NCBI GenBank assembly: GCA_905236845.1
Contig: CAJOQM010000098.1
Span: 1 to 53,324 of the forward strand
Length of the DNA stretch: 53,324 nucleotides
Reading direction: 5' to 3'
From: an uncultured Lachnospiraceae bacterium
Lineage (GTDB): Bacteria > Bacillota > Clostridia > Lachnospirales > Lachnospiraceae
Position numbers and translations under genes: made by a program. The notes under the pieces were generated by a model. That model was not told the DNA's origin. It did no database searches and saw only the letters and a list, made by a program, of their open reading frames with translations. Positions 45,437 to 53,323 of this stretch are shown here, in pieces. Each line of letters begins with the position of its first letter. Within the stretch, counting starts at the first letter, position 1.

Positions 45437-46483
45437 ATGGAAACAGATGTAAAACTCACAAAGCTTGCAAGCTGCGCCGGGTGCGGCGCAAAGGTGGGTG
45501 CAGGAACCCTTTGTCAAATGCTGGATGGCTTCAAGGCGCATTTCGACGAAAACCTTATCGTGGGCTATGACAAAAGCGATGATGCCAGCGTTTACAAAGT
45601 AAGCGAAGACACCGCCCTTATCCAGACTACGGACTTTTTCCCGCCTATAGTAGACGACCCTTTTCTCTTTGGGCAGATTGCAGCCACAAACGCCATAAGC
45701 GACGTCTATGCCATGGGGGGAGAGCCAAAGCTTGCCCTTAATATCATGTGCATAACGGATGATATGGACAAGGAAACTGTCCGTCAAATCCTAAAAGGCG
45801 GCTATGATAAAGCCTACGAAGCAGGGGTAATAATTACGGGAGGTCACACCATATCAGGCGCTGAACCCATATACGGTCTTGCGGTATCGGGATTTGTGCA
45901 TCCTGATAAAGTCCTTACGAATTCAAACGCAAAGCCCGGGGATGTGCTTATTCTCACAAAGCCTCTTGGCGTCGGCATACTCACCACCGCCGCCAAGGCC
46001 GACTCTTCCCTGGTTTCGGCAGAACTTTTAGACAGGCTTTATCGGCAGATGGCAACTCTTAACAAAGCCGCCAGGGATATCATGGTTAAATATCCCGTAA
46101 ACAGCTGTACTGATGTGACCGGCTTTGCCCTTATGGGGCACAGCTTTGAAATGGCGCAAGGAAGCAATGTAACCATACATATAGATTCGTCCTCCGTCCC
46201 CTATCACAGGGAAGCATTGGAAATGGCGGATATGGGGATGATACCTGCGGGAGCCTACAGAAACAGGGAATACGCCCAGAGCGGCGTCACCAAAAAAGCC
46301 GATATACCCCTTGCTCTTGAGGATATATTCTACGATCCCCAGACCTCGGGAGGACTGCTCATTTCATTACCCAAAAAAGCTGCGCCGGCTTTCCTTTCCG
46401 AATTGCAGCAAAGCGTGCCCGATGCCCGTCAAATAGGGTATGTGACGGAATTTGTGGGAAACAGTATATTGATAGAGGAATGA
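45437..46483 (+). CDS. selD: Selenide, water dikinase (selenophosphate synthetase)
   Basis: Makes selenophosphate from selenide and ATP, the selenium donor for SelA (348 aa). The N-terminus has SCAGCGAKVGAGTLC, where C16 and K19 match the catalytic Cys17 and Lys20 of E. coli SelD; it is a Cys form, not a selenoprotein. The ATP-binding Asp/Gly motifs (DDASVYKV, TTDFFPPIVDDPFLFGQIAA, GGHTISGAEPIYG) and C-terminal DPQTSGGLL are present. The ORF opens at 45404, but ATG 45437 follows AAAAGGAAG and gives the proper N-terminus. It ends the yedE operon. Confidence 0.95.
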   Translation: METDVKLTKLASCAGCGAKVGAGTLCQMLDGFKAHFDENLIVGYDKSDDASVYKVSEDTALIQTTDFFPPIVDDPFLFGQIAATNAISDVYAMGGEPKLALNIMCITDDMDKETVRQILKGGYDKAYEAGVIITGGHTISGAEPIYGLAVSGFVHPDKVLTNSNAKPGDVLILTKPLGVGILTTAAKADSSLVSAELLDRLYRQMATLNKAARDIMVKYPVNSCTDVTGFALMGHSFEMAQGSNVTIHIDSSSVPYHREALEMADMGMIPAGAYRNREYAQSGVTKKADIPLALEDIFYDPQTSGGLLISLPKKAAPAFLSELQQSVPDARQIGYVTEFVGNSILIEE

Positions 46484-46490
46484 TTTCAAA

Positions 46491-46763
46491 ATAGGATAAA
46501 TGCATCAATTTGTGAGGGACAGACACAATCCCTAATCGCTTTGCATCAATAATATGTTCGCCAACCCGCTTCACTACCTTTGTCTCGCAGTGTCGCATTC
46601 GGACGGTACTTTGGCTCGCATTGCCCCGTAGCTTCGCATCGTACCGCCGCACGACCCTGCGAGAGTGCAGTCGTTCGCAACGGTTGTCGTACATATTATT
46701 GATATAAAGCCTTTTGTGTGTTTATATTGCATCTGTCCCTCACAAATTGATGCGTTTACCCCG
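46491..46763. repeat. Long palindromic (MITE-like) element between selD and rnpB
   Basis: The terminal inverted repeats are a perfect 22-mer (46502-46523 against 46732-46753), extended imperfectly outward. Nested inside are an 18-mer pair with two mismatches (46539-46556, 46692-46709), CTCGCAG/CTGCGAG (46584, 46657) and GACGGTAC/GTACCGCC. The whole element can fold into one long hairpin. No transposase is present. It fills the gap 46484-46780. Confidence 0.8.
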
Positions 46764-46780
46764 GATTCCAAAAAATGTTC

Positions 46781-46809
46781 TTGCATTAAAAAGAAATAAA
46801 GAGTAGAAT
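46781..46809 (+). promoter_or_regulatory. Sigma-A promoter of rnpB
   Basis: TTGCAT (46781-46786), 17-base spacer and TAGAAT (46804-46809). The expected start near 46817 matches the RNA 5' end. Confidence 0.85.
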
Positions 46810-46817
46810 ACACAAAC

Positions 46818-47159
46818 GCAGTCGGTCATGTGATCGCTGCGGCGAGAGCCGCAGAGGAAAGTCCGGGCTTCACAGGGCAGGATGCCGGATAACGTCCGGC
46901 GAAGGCGACTTCAGGGACAGTGCAACAGAAAGAAACTACCTCCGCAGGTTTTCTGCGGCGGAAAAGGTGGAAAGGTGGGGTAAGAGCCCACCGTCTGTAT
47001 GGCAACATACAGAGCCATGTAAACCCCATCCGAAGCAAGGTCATAGGAAACAGGGCTGCCCGTCCGTTACGTTTCCGGTAGACCGCTTGAGCGCCCCGGC
47101 AACGGATGCGACAGACAGATGATCACACACGACAGAACCCGGCTTATCGACCGGCTGCA
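46818..47159 (+). ncRNA. rnpB: RNase P RNA (bacterial type A)
   Basis: Catalytic RNA that trims tRNA 5' ends. Conserved blocks are in order: GAGGAAAGTCCGGGCTTCAC, AGGGACAGTGCAACAGAAAG, GGTGGGGTAAGAGCCCACCG, and ACAGAACCCGGCTTATCGAC. The ends pair (GCAGTCGGTC at 46818 with GACCGGCTGC ending at 47159). The cation transporter gene converges on it, ending five bases away. Confidence 0.95.
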
Positions 47160-47164
47160 GTTCT

Positions 47165-48043
47165 TTAATTTATCACCACATTCACCTTGCATTCTCCCAT
47201 CTCTTCTTCTATTCTTTTAATAATTTTCTTCGATATGCCGCTTACCTGATCATATGTAAAATCCGGACGAAATTTGATATCTATATCTATCTGCTTGAAT
47301 TTTCCGGTTATGCGGCTCCTGATTTCACCGAATTCTTCATAGGAATCATAATATTCATTAAGAACTTTTATGATTTTCAGCTGGCTTTCTTCATCCAGCG
47401 TCTGATCCATAAGCTCGGAGACGGACGCCACAAGGTTCTTGAAAACTATGATCACAAAGGGGATAGCTGCGATAATACACACAATGGGCGATATATATAC
47501 GCTCCATGCATACTCTCTGAAAATAATTGAGACCACAAGCGTCGATATGGATATCCCGTCAAATGCGAATTCCTTTTGAGAGCTTATGTACGCCGTATGG
47601 AACAGCCTGCTGTGTTCCTTTTCGTTTATTTTCTTTTCTTTATACAATATAAAAATATCAATGAGAAGACCCAGTATACTGATACATAGCGCAAGTCCCA
47701 TAAAACTATATTTATGTTCCGGCGAAAAAAGTCTTCTTACGGCAAAAAACGTGATACATAAAAGACCGGCTATATCGAACATTTCGCATCCAAAGGCCGC
47801 TATGGCTTCTACCTTGCCTGTGCCGTAGTTAAACCGGTATTTCAGATTTTTCCCGAGCTTGCGCGAAAGAACGACAAGAATAATCCCAGGGATTAATATG
47901 CTGATATTTTCCACAAACTCCAGCCATAAAACCACCGAATCACTGACAATCGCTGCAAGAAACGCCATGATTGCTCCGGGAATCCGCCATGCGACAAGTA
48001 TATATGCTATTTTTTCCTGAGTTGATAATACTTTATTGTCCAT
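47165..48043 (-). CDS. Cation diffusion facilitator (CDF) family transporter
   Basis: Inner-membrane metal exporter of 292 aa with about six TM helices and a C-terminal cytoplasmic domain (about 215-290, ending EEMGECKVNVVIN). TM segments resemble CDF proteins (YGTGKVEAIAAFG in place of the usual GxxRxE motif, and FAFDGISISTLVVSI). The usual HxxxD metal residues are not all obvious; LEFVENISILI stands where xHxxxD would be expected, so specificity and even activity are uncertain. ATG 48043 is chosen; an upstream ATG at 48061 adds six residues but lies in the palindrome. It has its own promoter with an operator-like hairpin. Confidence 0.8.
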   Translation of the reverse strand: MDNKVLSTQEKIAYILVAWRIPGAIMAFLAAIVSDSVVLWLEFVENISILIPGIILVVLSRKLGKNLKYRFNYGTGKVEAIAAFGCEMFDIAGLLCITFFAVRRLFSPEHKYSFMGLALCISILGLLIDIFILYKEKKINEKEHSRLFHTAYISSQKEFAFDGISISTLVVSIIFREYAWSVYISPIVCIIAAIPFVIIVFKNLVASVSELMDQTLDEESQLKIIKVLNEYYDSYEEFGEIRSRITGKFKQIDIDIKFRPDFTYDQVSGISKKIIKRIEEEMGECKVNVVIN

Positions 48044-48050
48044 AAAAACA

Positions 48051-48081
48051 CCCTGCGACATTATAACATAATGTCGCAGGG
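48051..48081 (-). promoter_or_regulatory. Perfect 14-bp palindrome at the 5' end of the CDF mRNA
   Basis: Arms 48051-48064 and 48068-48081 pair perfectly around a 3-nt loop. On the minus strand the 3' arm ends CAGGG, the only possible ribosome binding site, then TGTTTTT and the ATG. It could be an operator, a translation-blocking hairpin, or a terminator for the hydrogenase operon. Confidence 0.75.
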
Positions 48082-48083
48082 CT

Positions 48084-48112
48084 GTATTAATAATTTTTCA
48101 GTTATCTGTCAA
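48084..48112 (-). promoter_or_regulatory. Promoter of the CDF transporter gene
   Basis: Minus-strand TTGACA (48107-48112), 17-base spacer and TAATAC (48084-48089). The start site falls near 48077, inside the left arm of the palindrome. Confidence 0.72.
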
Positions 48113-48120
48113 TCTGAAAC

Positions 48121-49914
48121 CTACTGCTTCGGGTCAACTCCCGGATCTAAAGAAACTGCGGGAATTGCCTGCCATCCGTGATGATCCGTATGGAGCAGAT
48201 GATGCGACTTCTCACCGCATGGCTCCTTTAGGTATTCATCATAGATAGCCTTTACATCGGGATTCTCATGGGAGAAACGAAGCACATTTGCATGGTCGTA
48301 GTCATAGAGAACCTTGGTACGCATTCCCTGGCGTTCTTCATTATAGCGTATGGGCTGTCCGCCGCCGCCTACGCAGCCGCCGGGACATGCCATAACTTCT
48401 ACGAAATGATAGGAAACCTCGCCCTTTCGCAAAGCCCGGATAAGCTTACGGGTATTTGCAAGACCGCTTACCACAGCAGCTCGCACCTTTGTGCCTGCCA
48501 CATCATATTCAGCCTCTTCCCAGGGCTTTTCGGAGCCCGTCGCACGGACAGCCTTGAATGTCTCGTCCGCATCGGGATTTTCCCCTGTAAGCACATAATA
48601 GCATGTACGAAGAGCAGCCTCCATAACACCGCCTGTGGTGCCGAAGATAACAGCAGCGCCCGTACCCGAGCCAAGAGGCGAGTCAAAGCCTTCCTCGGGA
48701 AGCGAGGGAATATCAATATTTGCCTGCTTAAAGAGCCTGCACATCTCCCGGGTAGTAATGGAAAGATCCACATCTTTTACGCCGGGAGCCGCATCGTTTA
48801 TGTTCGGTATCTCTACCTCGGCCTTCTTTGCCGAGCAGGGCATAACCGAGATACATACCATATCCTCGGGCTTTTTGCCGATCTTTTCGGCGAAATAGCT
48901 CTTGGTCACAGCGCCGAACATACCCTGGGGCGACTTAGCCGTAGACAGCTGATCTGTCATATCCGGGTATTGGCTCTTAAGGAAACGAACCCAGCCCGGG
49001 CAGCACGATGTAAACATGGGCCACTTGTACTTTTCAGCTTCCTTCACACGCCCTAAGAATTCGGTTCCCTCTTCCATAATGGTAAGGTCGGCTGACCAGT
49101 TGGTATCAAATACATAGTCAAAGCCAAGGCGGCGAAGGGCTGTAGCCATCCTCTTTTCGGTAGCAACATCCGCCGTAAGACCAAATTCCTCACCCCATGC
49201 GCTGCGCACAGCCGGAGCCGTCTGAACTACGACGGTCTTACCTTCAGCCTTCGCATTCCTTATGAAGTCCCGGACCTTATCCGTATCGTCACGAACATGA
49301 AGAGCATTACAGGGACAGTGGGTTACGCACTGGCCGCAGAATACGCACTCGGAATCCTCAAGCTTGCGGGCTCCGCTTACATCTACGGTAGTGTGCTCGC
49401 CGCTTCCTACCATATCCCAGATATTAATGGACTGAACCTTCTCGCAGACAGCCACGCAACGATAGCAGCGGATACATTTATCCTCATCGCGGATGATGGG
49501 CATATCCTCGTTCCAATCGTTAATGGGCAAGTTCTTCTCGAAGGGAGCCTTGTTGTCGCCAACAGTATAGATGGCAGCAAGCCTTTGGAGCTCGCAGTTT
49601 CCCGTCCTCTCGCAGGAGGGACAGTTGTCATTGTGCTCGCTCATAAGAAGCTCAAGGTTCAGTCTCCTGTCGTCAATAACTCTTGCGTTATCGGTTTCTA
49701 TCTCCATCCCCTCAGCGCAAACGGTGTTGCACGCTGCCTGAAGATGATCGTACCCTTTTATGTCAACCACGCACATGCGACATGCGCCTATTTCATTGTA
49801 GTCCTTTAAGAAACACAATGTAGGTATTTTTATACCTATAGAAGCGGCCGCATCCAGTATCGTGGTTCCTTCCTTTACGGAAACCACAGTTCCGTTAATA
49901 GTAATGTTTACCAT
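48121..49914 (-). CDS. [FeFe] hydrogenase catalytic subunit, NuoG-like N-terminus
   Basis: Cytoplasmic hydrogenase of 597 aa. Domain order: 2Fe-2S (CFLKDYNEIGACRMC), His/Cys 4Fe-4S (CPSCERTGNCELQ), two 4Fe-4S clusters (CIRCYRCVAVC, CVFCGQCVTHCPC), then the H-cluster domain. The three H-cluster motifs are intact: TSCCPGW, MPCSAKK and EVMACPGGCVGGGGQP. The C-terminus has the usual small-subunit-like tail. Its start overlaps the end of the NuoF/GltD-type gene by seven bases, so the two proteins are made together and probably form a complex linking H2 to NAD(P)H. The N-terminal clusters resemble those of fdhA in this window. Maturases HydEFG are not in view. Confidence 0.95.
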   Translation of the reverse strand: MVNITINGTVVSVKEGTTILDAAASIGIKIPTLCFLKDYNEIGACRMCVVDIKGYDHLQAACNTVCAEGMEIETDNARVIDDRRLNLELLMSEHNDNCPSCERTGNCELQRLAAIYTVGDNKAPFEKNLPINDWNEDMPIIRDEDKCIRCYRCVAVCEKVQSINIWDMVGSGEHTTVDVSGARKLEDSECVFCGQCVTHCPCNALHVRDDTDKVRDFIRNAKAEGKTVVVQTAPAVRSAWGEEFGLTADVATEKRMATALRRLGFDYVFDTNWSADLTIMEEGTEFLGRVKEAEKYKWPMFTSCCPGWVRFLKSQYPDMTDQLSTAKSPQGMFGAVTKSYFAEKIGKKPEDMVCISVMPCSAKKAEVEIPNINDAAPGVKDVDLSITTREMCRLFKQANIDIPSLPEEGFDSPLGSGTGAAVIFGTTGGVMEAALRTCYYVLTGENPDADETFKAVRATGSEKPWEEAEYDVAGTKVRAAVVSGLANTRKLIRALRKGEVSYHFVEVMACPGGCVGGGGQPIRYNEERQGMRTKVLYDYDHANVLRFSHENPDVKAIYDEYLKEPCGEKSHHLLHTDHHGWQAIPAVSLDPGVDPKQ

Positions 49915-51740
49915 TCTGTATCACGACCTCCCTTAAACATACCGCAGCCGAAGTGATCGCACCTCAGACACCTATTTGCTTCCTGGGAAACTTCCTTATC
50001 CGTCATGGCATTTTCCATGAGCTCAAAGTCGCCCTTTCTGTCCCCGGGAGTCCTCTCGATCATGTTAACCCTGCCACAATGAGGCTTGTCGTCAAGCTTG
50101 GGATCGGGTATTTCCACATCGAGCTTAATCTTGTGATCAAATCCCAGGAAATTGTCTATATTGGCCGCAGCCACCTTTCCTGCCGCAATGGCACGGATAG
50201 CGGTCTTCGGACCGGTTACGCAGTCGCCGCCCGCAAATACGCCGGGTGCATCCTTAACCGCCGTCCAGTTCTCTGCCTCAATAACACCCCGTACTATAGG
50301 AATACCGGCATCCTCAAGGCTCGCATAATCAATGCCCTGACCTACTGCAACAAGTACTATATCACAGGGTATGGTCTCCTCGGGAAGTCCCGCAGTTGCG
50401 GGAGAAACCCTGCCACCCTTAACAATGCTTGGCATCTGGCGGCTTACAGTAAGGCCTGTCACCTTGCCTCCTGCTGCTTCTATGCGGACGGGAGAATGAA
50501 GATCCATCATAATAGCGCCTTCAGCGATGGCTCCGTCTACTTCTTCCATAAGGGCTGTCATATCTTCCTTGCGCCTGCGATATACGATACGAACTTCATC
50601 AGCGCCGCAGCGGATAGCAGAACGGGTGCAGTCCATGGCTACGTTGCCGCCGCCTATTACACACACTTTCTTGCCCTTGAAATCGGGAATCTCGCCGTCG
50701 CCAATCTTGCCAAGATATTCAACGGCGCTCATTACACCCTCGGAATCTTCGCCGTCTATGCCTACCTTCTTATCCGTATGGGCACCTACGGAAATATATA
50801 CCGCATCATATTCAGCACGAAGCTTGTCGATGGTATATTCACCCTTGCCTACCTCTACGTCGCATTTAGCCTGAACACCGGTTGCAAGGATTGCATCGAT
50901 ATCATCCTGCAATCTCTCCCTGGGGAGTCTGTATGCAGGGATACCGTATACAAGCATACCTCCCAGCCTCTTGTGGCGTTCAAGTACAGTTACCTGATGC
51001 CCCATAAGCTGCAGGAAATATGCTGCAGAAAGTCCGGAAGGACCGCCGCCTACTACGCACACCTTCTTGCCGGTAGATTCTGCGCATGCAGGAGGAGCTA
51101 CATTGCCTGCCTTATCCACAGCCGTCCTCTTAAGACCCCGAATATTAACGGGCGCATCAAGAAGCGCTCTGCGGCATCTGCCTTCACAGGGATGCTCGCA
51201 AATAAGTGCGCAGGCCGTAGGGAAGGGATTGTCCTTGCGGATGACCCTTACGGCGTCTTCATATTTACCTGCTTCAACAAGAGAAATGTAGCCGGGAATG
51301 TCCACGTTTGCGGGACAGTGTGCTACACAGGGAATGGTCTTGTTAATGGTATAATTGCAGTGATGATTCTGTATATGAGAAACATAATCATCCCTGAAAC
51401 CCTCAAGTCCGCTTAAAACCATTTGCGCTGCGCTGACGCCGATGGCGCAGTCAGCCGATTCGGATATCATCTTTGCCAGGGACTCAAGCCTTTCCAAAGT
51501 CTCCATGGTAGCTACATGATCCATGATATCCTGCAGCAAATCACCTATCTGTTTGAGACCTACACGGCAGGGCGTGCATTTGCCGCAGGTTTGAACCTGT
51601 GACATCTTTACAAGCGCTGCGGTAAGGTCAACCGGACAGACACCGGGAGGAGAAGCAGCTATACGCCTCTCCATGTCTTTGTACAGGAGCTCAACCGTAC
51701 TGTCGGCCTTGCTCTCCGTAACCAGAGAAAGTCTGCTCAA
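49908..51740 (-). CDS. NuoF-type 4Fe-4S domain fused to GltD-type NAD(P)-flavoprotein (paralog 2, hydrogenase partner)
   Basis: Electron-transfer protein of 610 aa with the same architecture as the gene at 29431: an N-terminal NuoF-like 4Fe-4S part (CGKCTPCRVGLKQIGDLL; CAIG further on), a Cys-rich GltD-type ferredoxin region (CVAHCPANVDIPGYI, CEHPCEGRCRR), an FAD site GGGPSGLSAAYF and an NAD(P) site GGGNVAMDCTRSA, ending with RCLRCDHFGCGMF. It lacks the FMN domain of true NuoF. The start codon is TTG, with GGAGG eight bases upstream. It leads the hydrogenase operon and probably passes electrons between NAD(P)H and the hydrogenase. Confidence 0.88.
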   Translation of the reverse strand: MSRLSLVTESKADSTVELLYKDMERRIAASPPGVCPVDLTAALVKMSQVQTCGKCTPCRVGLKQIGDLLQDIMDHVATMETLERLESLAKMISESADCAIGVSAAQMVLSGLEGFRDDYVSHIQNHHCNYTINKTIPCVAHCPANVDIPGYISLVEAGKYEDAVRVIRKDNPFPTACALICEHPCEGRCRRALLDAPVNIRGLKRTAVDKAGNVAPPACAESTGKKVCVVGGGPSGLSAAYFLQLMGHQVTVLERHKRLGGMLVYGIPAYRLPRERLQDDIDAILATGVQAKCDVEVGKGEYTIDKLRAEYDAVYISVGAHTDKKVGIDGEDSEGVMSAVEYLGKIGDGEIPDFKGKKVCVIGGGNVAMDCTRSAIRCGADEVRIVYRRRKEDMTALMEEVDGAIAEGAIMMDLHSPVRIEAAGGKVTGLTVSRQMPSIVKGGRVSPATAGLPEETIPCDIVLVAVGQGIDYASLEDAGIPIVRGVIEAENWTAVKDAPGVFAGGDCVTGPKTAIRAIAAGKVAAANIDNFLGFDHKIKLDVEIPDPKLDDKPHCGRVNMIERTPGDRKGDFELMENAMTDKEVSQEANRCLRCDHFGCGMFKGGRDTEW

Positions 51741-51778
51741 ATTTTTGTCCTCCTTTGCTTAAAAAATTTAACTTAAAT

Positions 51779-51791
51779 CTGATTAAATCAG
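51779..51791. promoter_or_regulatory. Possible operator in the hydrogenase leader
   Basis: Palindrome CTGATTAAATCAG (six-base arms) between the likely promoter and the TTG start. Confidence 0.4.
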
Positions 51792-51849
51792 TCATAACCA
51801 GCAAAGCACAATCAACATTGTAACTATGCTTAATAAACAACACTGTATC

Positions 51850-51878
51850 AGTCTACCTCAAAATTGTGTAAATATCAA
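51850..51878 (-). promoter_or_regulatory. Promoter of the hydrogenase operon
   Basis: Minus-strand TTGATA (51873-51878), 17-base spacer and TAGACT (51850-51855). The leader is about 100 nt. Confidence 0.6.
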
Positions 51879-51935
51879 TAAACATTTTTTAAATATTCAG
51901 TTAGTTTGTTCTAACCATTGTTCGTTTTCTAAAAC

Positions 51936-51968
51936 AAAAAAGCAGGTATGCAATAACGCATACCTGCT
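51936..51968 (-). terminator. Terminator of the polysaccharide deacetylase gene
   Basis: Eleven-base perfect stem AGCAGGTATGC / GCATACCTGCT (51941-51951, 51958-51968) followed on the minus strand by Ts. Confidence 0.9.
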
Positions 51969-51982
51969 CAAGATTTTTAATA

Positions 51983-52981
51983 TTATTTTATAGATCCGTA
52001 AGTATTTCCGTTTTTGAGCGTTACTCCCTTGTATTTGGCAAGTTCAGAGACCGTGACCAGCTGATATCCTTTGCTTACCAGCTTGGGAATAATGCTTAAA
52101 GCAGCCTTCATAGTAGGCTGGTGGATATCATGCATAAGGACTATGGAGCCGTCCTTTACATTATTCATAACGGATGAAATTGTCTTTTGGGTGTTCCTTG
52201 TCTTCCAGTCCAGAGTATCAATGGACCACATTATCTCGGGCATCTTTATAGCGCTCTTTACGGACGACGATGTGGATCCGTAGGGCGGACGCAGCAAAAC
52301 AGGAGCTTCACCTGTTATACTCTTTATCAGTTTATTTGTCTTTGCCACGGTGCTCTTTGCAGCCGACGTCCCGATAGCTGCCAGATTTGAATGCGCCCAG
52401 GTATGATTTCCTATTTCACATCCCGCCTCGTATTCGTCAAGTATTACATCCTTGTATCTGGAGGCATTTGAACCTACTACGAAAAACGTGGCATGCATAC
52501 CGTATTTGCGAAGGCACTTTATAATGGATTCCGTGTAGATACCGGGACCGTCGTCAAATGTAAGGGCTACCATCTTTTTGTCCGGATCTATGGCGCATGG
52601 CAGTATGTTTTGCTTTTTGGAATATTTGCTGTGACCGGCTCCACCGGAAGAAAAAGCCCTGATGCGGTAGCTGTATTTCGTTCCAAGCTCTACATCCGAA
52701 TCAGTATATTTACGTTTTGAAGTAGTTTCCAGATTTTCCCAGGAACCCCCGGAAGCCTCCTTTCTGTATACCTTGTAATAAGAAGCTCCCTCTACGCTGT
52801 CCCACTTTATATATACCTTTGAGCGAAGGCTTGATACAGTGATTACAGGTCTTTCAAGAGTAACGGTGACTCCGTCGGATGTGGACGTTTGTGCAAAGGT
52901 CGTAACGGGAGCTGCGACCGCTGCGAAGACAAAAGTAAAAGACAAAAAAGCTGCAAGAAATGCAGACATAAACTTCTTCAT
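51983..52981 (-). CDS. Exported polysaccharide deacetylase with fibronectin type III-like domain
   Basis: Secreted protein of 332 aa. A Sec signal peptide (KK, hydrophobic core, likely cut after TFA or nearby, about residue 30) is followed by a fibronectin type III-like domain (about 40-125: VYIKWDSVEGASYYKVYRK, YSYRIRAFSSGG) and a NodB-type carbohydrate esterase 4 domain (about 133-320). The five NodB motifs are visible: TFDDGPG, HTWAH, RPPYG, DTLDWK and LMHDIH, so the metal site (Asp, His, His) looks intact. It probably removes N- or O-acetyl groups from peptidoglycan or another polysaccharide at the cell surface. GAGG lies eight bases before the ATG, and it has its own terminator. Confidence 0.92.
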   Translation of the reverse strand: MKKFMSAFLAAFLSFTFVFAAVAAPVTTFAQTSTSDGVTVTLERPVITVSSLRSKVYIKWDSVEGASYYKVYRKEASGGSWENLETTSKRKYTDSDVELGTKYSYRIRAFSSGGAGHSKYSKKQNILPCAIDPDKKMVALTFDDGPGIYTESIIKCLRKYGMHATFFVVGSNASRYKDVILDEYEAGCEIGNHTWAHSNLAAIGTSAAKSTVAKTNKLIKSITGEAPVLLRPPYGSTSSSVKSAIKMPEIMWSIDTLDWKTRNTQKTISSVMNNVKDGSIVLMHDIHQPTMKAALSIIPKLVSKGYQLVTVSELAKYKGVTLKNGNTYGSIK

Positions 52982-53005
52982 AATATGTTCCTCTCTTACA
53001 TTCGT

Positions 53006-53168
53006 GCGACTCCACTAAATTCGCACTGCGTGCTGCGCACTTTAAAAACCCATAGCCTGCGACTCAACTAATTTCGCACTGCGTGCTGCGCACTTGCGCT
53101 CACTAAAGTTTTAAAGCCCCCGACTCCACTAGGCTCGAGCTACGTGCTTCGCACTTGCGCTCGCCAAG
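53006..53168. repeat. Three imperfect tandem repeats
   Basis: Units beginning GCGACTCCACTA and containing CGCACTGCGTGCTGCGCACTT start at 53006, 53059 and about 53120 (the third more diverged), with spacings of 53 and about 61 nt. GC-rich palindromic parts (GTGCTGCGCAC) suggest local hairpins. No gene is seen here. Confidence 0.7.
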
Positions 53169-53185
53169 TGTCCCTGTGCGCAAGA

Positions 53186-53232
53186 AATCTAAATTCGGCT
53201 CATTCAAAAGACTGAGCCTCATTAAGATTTCA
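53186..53232 (-). terminator. Possible terminator hairpin after tRNA-Leu
   Basis: Stem GGCTCA/TGAGCC with an outer AAATCT/AGATTT pairing just downstream of the tRNA. The T-run is weak. Confidence 0.35.
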
Positions 53233-53237
53233 TAGTG

Positions 53238-53323
53238 TGCCGGCGACCGGGGTCGAACCGGTACGGGTATCACTACCCACGGGATTTTAAGTCCCGGGCG
53301 TCTGCCAATTCCGCCACGCCGGC
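53238..53323 (-). tRNA. tRNA-Leu (anticodon UAA)
   Basis: 86-nt tRNA, complete just inside the window edge. Acceptor GCCGGCG pairs with CGCCGGC; the anticodon loop CTTAAAA gives TAA at 53287-53289. A long variable arm (TGGGTAGTGATACCCGT) and T arm (CCGGTTCGACCCCGG) mark a class II tRNA. CCA is not encoded. Confidence 0.95.

Noticed and set aside
45437..46483. selD as a selenoprotein
   Set aside because: The catalytic position is Cys16 and the frame has no internal UGA.
46574..46813. Minus-strand ORFs in the selD-rnpB gap
   Set aside because: They lie within the palindromic element and run into the rnpB promoter; no family match.
49953..51416. Plus-strand ORF of 487 codons opposite the hydrogenase flavoprotein
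   Set aside because: Shadow of a clear gene; its translation has no motif and no ribosome binding site.
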